Origin: Polytrichum commune
Lineage: Eukaryota > Streptophyta > Polytrichopsida > Polytrichales > Polytrichaceae
Assembly (NCBI GenBank): GCA_950295325.1
Contig: OX485804.1
Location: forward strand, 62,218,533 to 62,282,532
Reading direction: 5' to 3'
Length of the DNA: 64,000 bases
In this document: piece after piece, positions 56,886 to 64,000 of the stretch
How positions within the stretch are numbered: the first letter of the stretch is position 1
How the letters are laid out: every line of letters begins with the position of its first letter
Program-made: the position numbers and the translations under genes
The notes under the pieces: generated by a model
Seen by the model: the letters and a program-made list of their open reading frames with translations, nothing else
Databases searched by the model: none
Told to the model about the DNA's origin: nothing

Positions 56886-59299
56886 GCAATTACATGGTGG
56901 TTTCTTTCCAAAGAAATAGGTTGCAGTTAAAAAACTAGGACAATTACAAATTGTTTGTTGAAAGTTCAGAGTATGTACATCACGAGTGCTCCCCATAAAT
57001 GGCGAATCCCGGAAGTAAAGGAGAATTATGCTTTGTGATCCGTATCAATGATACGTGGTCCCACAAAACACAATCAAAAGATCTATGTAATGTTATGAAA
57101 GTGCATGTAAAGAAAGGAGGTAATCGGGAGGTACAAGGGGCTTGACATGTTTGGGTTAAAGAAATCTCATTGCTATACTTTAGCTCTTGAGGATCTCAAG
57201 CTCAAAAGTCTTGTCCTCTTATGCTTTATACCCCACCCCCACCCCTTGTGCATCGAGTCCCTTTTAGCACTTTGAGAGTTTGAACGAATCTTCAGTGGGC
57301 CTTTTATTTGAGTTGCAAGATATTCACATGATATTCTTTTGCCAACTTATGTGAGGCTTTTGAAGAGGAATCCCATAAGAATAATAGGAAATGACGTAAA
57401 ATGCATGCAACTATTCCAAGACTTTAGGGAACCCAGTTAAACATGTCGTCTAAACATTATATGTTCAACTTGTCTATCTTCAAGATAATCAAGGTGTTTT
57501 AAGATACCTCAATTGTATGGTAGGATCCTTCATTAAAATTGCATATGTAGATATAGTTATGTTAATAATAATAAAGATATATATATGATACAATATTCGT
57601 TGTTCATGAATTTCTTTTACATATTCAACAAAAATATAAATAATATATGAAAGTCATCATTGAAGATTCACATACCTTCCATGCAAATTTTGAACTCATA
57701 TTGATGAGTATGCCTATGAACTTGACTTTGCCAAAATGAGATGAATTGGCCTTTGTTTTTGAGTTTATGAATTTCAATCCAATATATCAAATATACTTAA
57801 AGCATGCATCAGATTGACAAATAGCAATTTAAATGTTTCAGAATCAATCTAGAGAAGGCTTATATTATGAATATAAAATTCTCAAAGTAAATCATTTAAC
57901 AACTAGTTGATAGCATATTGCAAAGTAGGGTCAAAGCAAGCTAGAGTGTCCATTTTTTGGAGAACTTTGGAGTCCCTTTAAGTACTTCCATAGTTCGAGC
58001 ATGTTATAGGTGGATGGACTCTACGCATGCCCAAAACCCTATCCACCACATATTCAAGACCGATACTCTATCCATTATGCATATGCCCAAACCGAACGTC
58101 CTATCCACCACATAAGCCATAAGCCGACATTATTATGATATACAATAGATGTAGATTTTTCAATTCTTTTAAAAGGTGAGTACTTGGAACCATGCTTTGC
58201 ATCACATAGCATACTTTTAATGAGAAGAATATGTGCAAAGACATACTTATGAAGCCATTTAGGACTTCGTTGTTGTATGTTGTTGGTGGGTGTTTGAAAA
58301 ATCCTAAGCCTTCAAACATGTTCTCAAAGTTGTGTACAATTATCAATTATATAATCCACACTATATTCATGAATTTTGAAGGGACTATTGTACATTTTTA
58401 CTATACAAGTTGAAAAGAATAAGTCCATATACATGTTTCGAAGGGACTGTGACCTTGCATATGTAATAAACATAACAATCCCTTATATGATGTAAACATT
58501 TGGTAAGACAATATTTTTTTCTCTAAACCTCTTGTTGTTAACATTATACCATATACATGAATCTTTTTTTATATGATATAAAAATGGTTGAACGTAAGAT
58601 ACATTGTAACTTATTAATGGGTTGTAAAAATCGAAGTGTGACATAAAATTAAGGACTCTATAGTTTGCTTACACCTAAAGAATGGTTCATTATTTAGTTC
58701 AAACGATTTCCTCATTACCTTGGCACACAAGTCTTATGCAATTGGAAAATTACAAATCCATCATTAGAGTTGTATGCTAACTAAACATGACTTTTGGTTG
58801 CACTTTGGTTGGGACTTGGTTGTTCTTTACATCACCTTCTATGTTCGTTAAGGTTGCAGTGCTTGCTTTAAAGGTATTGTGGAGGATAAACTATGGAGAA
58901 CGTTCTAGATCAATTTATTGATGGTCAAACTCAACTTCGGGTGTCAAGAGGTTCTAAGGGAAGCGACCCTTAAAGCAACATCCCCATGGTTTTTGCTAAT
59001 TTTGGATTCTTGCCATTCTTGAAGAATTTCTAGAGAATTTTCTTTTGTTAGCCAATGTATTGGAAAGGTAGCCATCAAAAAATGTTTTGAAAGGGTTCAA
59101 GCACAATGTAAGGAGCCACCTCCATTGAGGACCTTGGCCTTTCAAATGAGGAGCCAATGTGGGGTTGACTACTTGATGCATAACCACTAGTTTATCCCAA
59201 AAATGAGATTGGTGGATGACAATTTGAACCCTATATTATCTACCTATTATTTTTGGTCATCATCCTTCACTAGATGCAGATCGTTGGTGCCATCTTTTT
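56886..59299. other. about 2.4 kb without a recognised gene
   Basis: AT-rich. A phrase at 58020-58120 repeats CCAAAACC/CCAAACCG and CTATCCACCACATA twice. Opposing frames at 58101-58413 cancel one another. No domain. Confidence 0.45.
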
Positions 59300-61152
59300 G
59301 CAAATGTTCTCTTCTCTAGTAGTTCTTTATTATAAACTCGAAGTTTTGGATGCTACACATTGTTCACTAATGTAGTTTCTTTTGATGTTTGTGGTGTATT
59401 CTATAACATTATTGACAAGATTGAAAGGTTCATGTTTGAGTTGCACTTCATACAAGGCGATGTTGTTATTTTTCACAAATTTTCTTGCAATTTAACAATT
59501 TGGGTGGAGGTCCAAGCAATTGAATCTCTATGGACTTCAACCAAGTACGCACTTACGATAGTATGTAGAATGGGTAAAGAAAATGATTGCATGAAATCTG
59601 CATATGGTAGTGGAGATTGTTATGCTTGGGAGGTAGTGGACTTGAAAATATGGACAGAGGATTTCTTTTGTCAAGTTAATGGGTTGTTAGGGGGCAAATC
59701 CTGAGAAGGAGATCATTTCTAAGCATGTGGCTGAAGTTGACATAGAAGAGGTCATTGGAGTGGATTGAAAGAAATTTAGGGCCACAAAGCCCAATCTTCA
59801 TCCTAACACATGTGCAAACATCATTCAATTATATTCCAAGATCTATGGTAGACCATTCGTTACTAACAACAAACTCTACTAATGGGTGATAGAGGGGTAT
59901 ATAGATTAGCATAAAGGTCATCCCGTTAACAAGGCTATTGTAACAATTTGTACTAAAGAAAAACTACGTAGATAAAAAAATAATGAAGTATGGGGAATAA
60001 CCTGCAAAGTTGGTTTTGGAAAATAGATATGTCTTGAAGAGAGGAGGTGATGTGACTAGTGGGAATTTCAATATGATGAAGGCCAAAGGCTTGTTGGCTT
60101 TAGATGGCTCCTTAGGCCAATGTCCATACGAAGTGCCTCAATCTGAGTTGGAAAAGTGAAGAGTTGCATATTGTGCTTGAAGATATATTCAACCAAACAC
60201 ATGGTCGGGTTCAGTATTTAGAATATCAGAAGAAGAATATGCACGAAAACCTCATAGGGTCGAGGTTCAACATGAAAAATAGATTGCAAGTAGCCAAAGA
60301 AGGTCAAGATCACATTGAAAGGTCACAAACCAATTTGCAGGATGTGTTTAAGCGCATTCAAGAACTTCTGGCAAAGGTATGGACTCTATCTCCTCAATTG
60401 ATTTCAATCGTTTCAAGTGTTACATACCTTACACCCAAAAAAAAAATGTTCCACTACGTTCCTGTAATATCTCATGATCTTGTGATAGGCAAGTCATGGA
60501 AGGAAATTTGGACATGTCAATTGCAAGTAACATGGCATCTTTAGAAAAGAAAAAAATTGTCTTAGAGTCCAATCTTTGAATTAAACATGCAACTCATGAG
60601 GACAATCAAGAACGAGTACTTCAAGGTCAAAATCTATTTGAAGATGCAAAATTGGATCTTTGGAAGGTGGAGTTGGATACTAAATATGTTTTGATGGAAA
60701 TACTTGACTTGGAATTAGAATAAAAGGCTCTCCAAGATCAATTAGAAGCCATGAGGAGTGGTGGTAGTCTTCCATTATGGCCCAAGCTAGCATTATATCG
60801 TCCTATGCCTCCAACAAACAATGATTCTTATGTGCTTGTTCTCAAACCTTTTTCATATCGTAAAAGATGGTACATTTGCTTTGATTTTTTAGTTACACAT
60901 TGCAAGCATATGTATCATCTATGGTGCATTGCAAAGCACCTACTCCATGATAATAAATGTAAATTTTGTGGGGAGATGTTTCATCGAGATTGGTGGACTT
61001 CTTTTGGATTCAATGATTGTAATGAGCATATGATAAACTTGGTTGCCAGGCTTGCCATTGATCACAATCATCAAGAGCTCAAGGAGTCTTTTGTGGAGGC
61101 TTGTATAATTCCTATGGCCTCGTGTAATTTACTACACCCACGCCAACACTAA
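59300..61152 (+). pseudogene. unrecognised relic gene with coiled coil and C-terminal Cys/His zinc-binding motif
   Basis: Three long frames in the same direction with protein-like sequence between them, broken by in-frame stops and shifts. Part 1 (59360-59704): Trp-rich segments VEVQAIESLWTSTKYALT and YAWEVVDLKIWTEDFF. Linking region (about 59810-59970): YSKIYGRPFVTNN, WVIEGYID and VTICTKEKLRR with single stops. Part 2 (60164-60544 and on to about 60750): heptad-like, Glu/Lys/Leu-rich, probably coiled coil. Part 3 (60751-61152, 133 residues): LPLWPKL then C51-x-H53-x2-H56-x2-C59-x10-C70-x2-C73-x4-H78 and WTSFGF. The Cys/His spacing suggests a RING- or ribbon-like zinc site. I recall similar CKHxYHxWC tails in repetitive plant proteins but cannot name the family. 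Either a decayed host gene or a domesticated/transposon-borne gene. Confidence 0.55.
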
Positions 61153-64000
61153 TGAATATGAGTGCTACAAGCAAGATTATCTATAGAGTCCTATGCAATT
61201 TATACTTATCGTTTCCACTAATTATGAGCTTACTCTAGTCATTCCTAAATCCCCTCCCTGTCCTTCTTGCTTTCACTAATTACTAACTACTTATTAAGTC
61301 CTCATAGTTCATACCACTCATACTAAGCCCTAGCAAATGACACCCCTTACATTTAATGTTGATAAGTATCTTGGTTTGTGTTTAAGGAACTCATGTTTAC
61401 ATAAAGCGCAAAAAGCCCTTGCCTTAATTGAAGGACATGTATATTGTTTGCTTTTCATTACAAATATTGTACATGTCCATTGGCTCCTTATAAACACTCC
61501 AAATATTGGATGTCTACTTGGTAAGCACTACACACCCATTAAAGGGACTTCCTAAGGGTTCAAAATGCATAGCACTGCTCCATAAGCATTTAGTATTTTA
61601 CTATGGCATGGGTATACCATGTAAGAGGTTGGCCTTTTAATAAGCACTATAATGTACTTGGTACTTAGTAAGCACCATTAAGCACACCAATGTAAGTACC
61701 TTGCTTAGTAAGGACCCAATAGATTATGAACTCAACTCCAAATGACTTATGGATCTACTTACTTTATATTTGTCATTCAACTAACATGGTTTATCCTAGA
61801 ATCCACTCATATCTATAGTTGTTATATTCATGGACAATGTCAACACCGAAACAAACAAAAATGGGCTCATTTGGATCCATCTTCCCACCCAATAAAAGAC
61901 AAAGTGTTGGTGCAACTGCTAGCACAAAATCACCATTGTATTATGAACTAGAATATTATAGGGAATCAATCCCTCTTACTGTGAAGGAATGAATGAAACA
62001 AAATCTTCACTAAAGCCCAAATCAAACCTTGAATGTGAAGCAAACGTTGTCAAAGCTCTTCAACCAACCAATGGCCATGTTCATCATAAGGGCAAGGTAT
62101 CTCATAAGCAACTCTATCGAGTCAAGTTCAAATGAAGTGCTATCCACCTCATGGTAAGATTTTTTTAAAATTTAAAATTTTGCATGTTTATCTTCTCTTT
62201 CAAATTAGTTTATGACAATGCAATGTAACTAATGATTGCCCATACGTGTAGATGACGTAGTGGAACAAATGGAGCATCCTTGCATAGGAATTGAGAACAA
62301 CATAGGTGAGCTCAAATGTGTGTGTGTGTGTTTATTTTATTTTTAAAAATTCTTTGTCCCTCCCTCCCATTTGTCACACAATTGCAAGAATATTCCAGCT
62401 AAGGGTGGAAAAAACTATAATTTTTCCGGCCGATGCATTGGGGGTTTTTTTTTGTTTTGTTTTAATACAAAAACTTGATTTCTGCAAATAAAACCACGGT
62501 TTTATTTCAGCACTCTGCACCGCCATTGACGGAGATTGGACCCTCTACCCTACAATCTCAACTTATTTGCATTAGAACTGAATAAAACTGGATTTTGTTG
62601 AATCTTAAATGACTTGGTTTTTTTTAAAACTATGAAAAACCCAATTATTAAAAACCACGTGGTGCCAACCTTGGTCACACCCAAGTCGATCAAGAACCTC
62701 TCCTTCCTATCCGAAGCAAAGCTCTTGACATCCTTCCCACTCCTCTCTATATATGCTGGCAAAATTCTTGATGGAATGATAGGGCATTCCATTACCTTTA
62801 GCAACCGCTGCAAGCAAAGGTTTGGGGATTGACTTCGACATTCAGGACCTCATATTACTCGTATTGGCTCAGGTGATCGCGGAAATGACAGATGTCCCTC
62901 AAGTGACACTTAAAACACGCTTGTATTGTTTACTACTTATTCAGCCTAGAGAACGTTATGTTGTCCATACTTTGCAAACCTAAGCCACGTATGATTTTTA
63001 TCAAACTATTTACTTGAATTTTCCTAAAAAAGAAATGCAAATTCATGCCAATTTCAAAAAAACGACGGATTTTTAGTTATCCTTTATATTAAGATAATTT
63101 TTTATGCATAAGTGTAGTTAATTTTTTGCTATGACTGAAATAACCAAAATCCAGGGTACAAACTCTCAAGGAAGGCTTTACTAGTGTCTATTACAGGCAT
63201 TTGTCACATTATAGTTCATTAATAAGATAATAGGGTTGCTATCTTCACTCTAAAACATCACTCACTCATCTTTTACTCTCCTTTCTCTCAAGGTTTCCTC
63301 TCATTATCTCTCATTCAATAGGGTATGTGTGTCAGTAGTTGTATGTATCCATCTCATCATGAGATTGTAGAACAATAGTCTTTTGAGAACAATAGTCTCT
63401 GAGTATCACAATTGTCTTTGGTAACCATTGGCCAATGCATCTTCAAATCACAACAATTCCTTCATTAATTGGTCAATGTTAATTCCAATACAAGACAAAT
63501 TGTTTATTCCTTAATTCCAAGATTTTATCATTACTCACAACTTATGCAACTAACAACAATTATCAAGGTCAAGCTATAGTCTTGATTGCCCTGCACAACC
63601 TGCAACAACAACAACCAGGGTAACACACAAGACAATAGTTGATCTGGTTAGCTTGCATTTCATACTCAAAGATCAAGCCTCTAGACTATATATCAATATA
63701 AAACTCCTAATTAAGTCTAAGACAAATTATGCCTAAATCTCCTTGATAATCCAAAGTTTATCCTAATTCAAATACACTTAAACAAACTCAATCTTCCCTT
63801 CCCAACACTAATCAATTGTTCAGAACCTTTTCCTCATCACATTAGTTGATAAGGGGTTCTCTCTTTAAATTGACTTGACATATTTTACTTTTACCAACCT
63901 ACAACATTTACTGCAACTATAATCACAACTCGGTTGAACAATTTGCTCTATCGTTTCTCACTACCTCTCTCAAGCTAACAATCATCAATAGTTTCTCTTT
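61153..64000. other. about 2.8 kb without a secure gene; possible exon-like patch and TG microsatellite
   Basis: TG microsatellite at 62316-62331. At 62550-62900 both strands look unusually protein-like. On minus, an exon-like stretch (about 62802 down to 62665) is preceded by CCTTTGCTTGCAG and followed by AAGGTTGG. On plus, TAASKGLGIDFDIQDLILLV follows a CTTTAG. They conflict and neither matches a family I know, so no CDS is called. The final kilobase is AT-rich, with repeated CAATAGTCT phrases near 63376-63400. Confidence 0.35.

Overview
This window looks like nuclear DNA of a land plant with a large, repeat-rich genome. The evidence is a plant-type cytosolic HSC70 ending in EEVD, a second gene with a GT-AG intron that belongs to a family I recall only from land plants, an AT-rich intergenic composition, and about 55 kb of mixed plant transposon relics (Copia, PIF/Harbinger, hAT, CACTA-like, pogo, Tc1). 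I cannot fix the species. A fern, lycophyte or gymnosperm would fit, but that is inference.

Layout. Bases 1-6400 are the only gene-dense part. The 3' three quarters of an HSP70 gene runs rightward (1-1561). A small two-exon gene of unknown function runs leftward (3470-4524), so the two genes converge. The 3' flank of HSP70 carries a 167-bp direct duplication with an inverted copy between. The upstream side of the leftward gene is rich in simple repeats. From 6.4 kb to the right edge I find no convincing intact gene, only mobile elements in different states of decay separated by AT-rich DNA. Coding relics are a Copia pol (17600-19700), a PIF/Harbinger transposase on the minus strand (21395-22255), a short pogo/Tigger-type element with TA target duplications (24102-24749), a Tc1-like transposase (52736-53704), and an unrecognised relic gene with a coiled coil and a Cys/His zinc-binding tail (59300-61152).

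Short non-autonomous families are visible because copies can be compared inside the window. There is a 474-498 bp family with GGGCCACTTCACAC ends (4 copies, one with a perfect 8-bp target duplication), a 1139-bp hAT element with a perfect 8-bp duplication, and a 394-bp PIF/Harbinger MITE with TAA duplications and a nested hairpin. There are also CACTA-like elements (3 copies), a TACACTCTAAACTCCGT family (3), AACCGGTT-rich fold-backs (3), GCATAACAT fold-backs (2) and several unclassified dispersed repeats.

The most distinctive item is an 83-bp near-palindromic mini-element (GGGCGAACCAACC ends). It occurs as three dispersed single copies and as a head-to-tail array with an exact 103-bp period at 39381-40086. 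In three of its four locations it lies just upstream of a member of the GGGCCACTTCACAC family. A second unusual structure is a roughly 36-bp-period array of short hairpins whose two arms change together (34642-34960). I saw no CRISPR array, operon, rRNA gene or secure tRNA gene.
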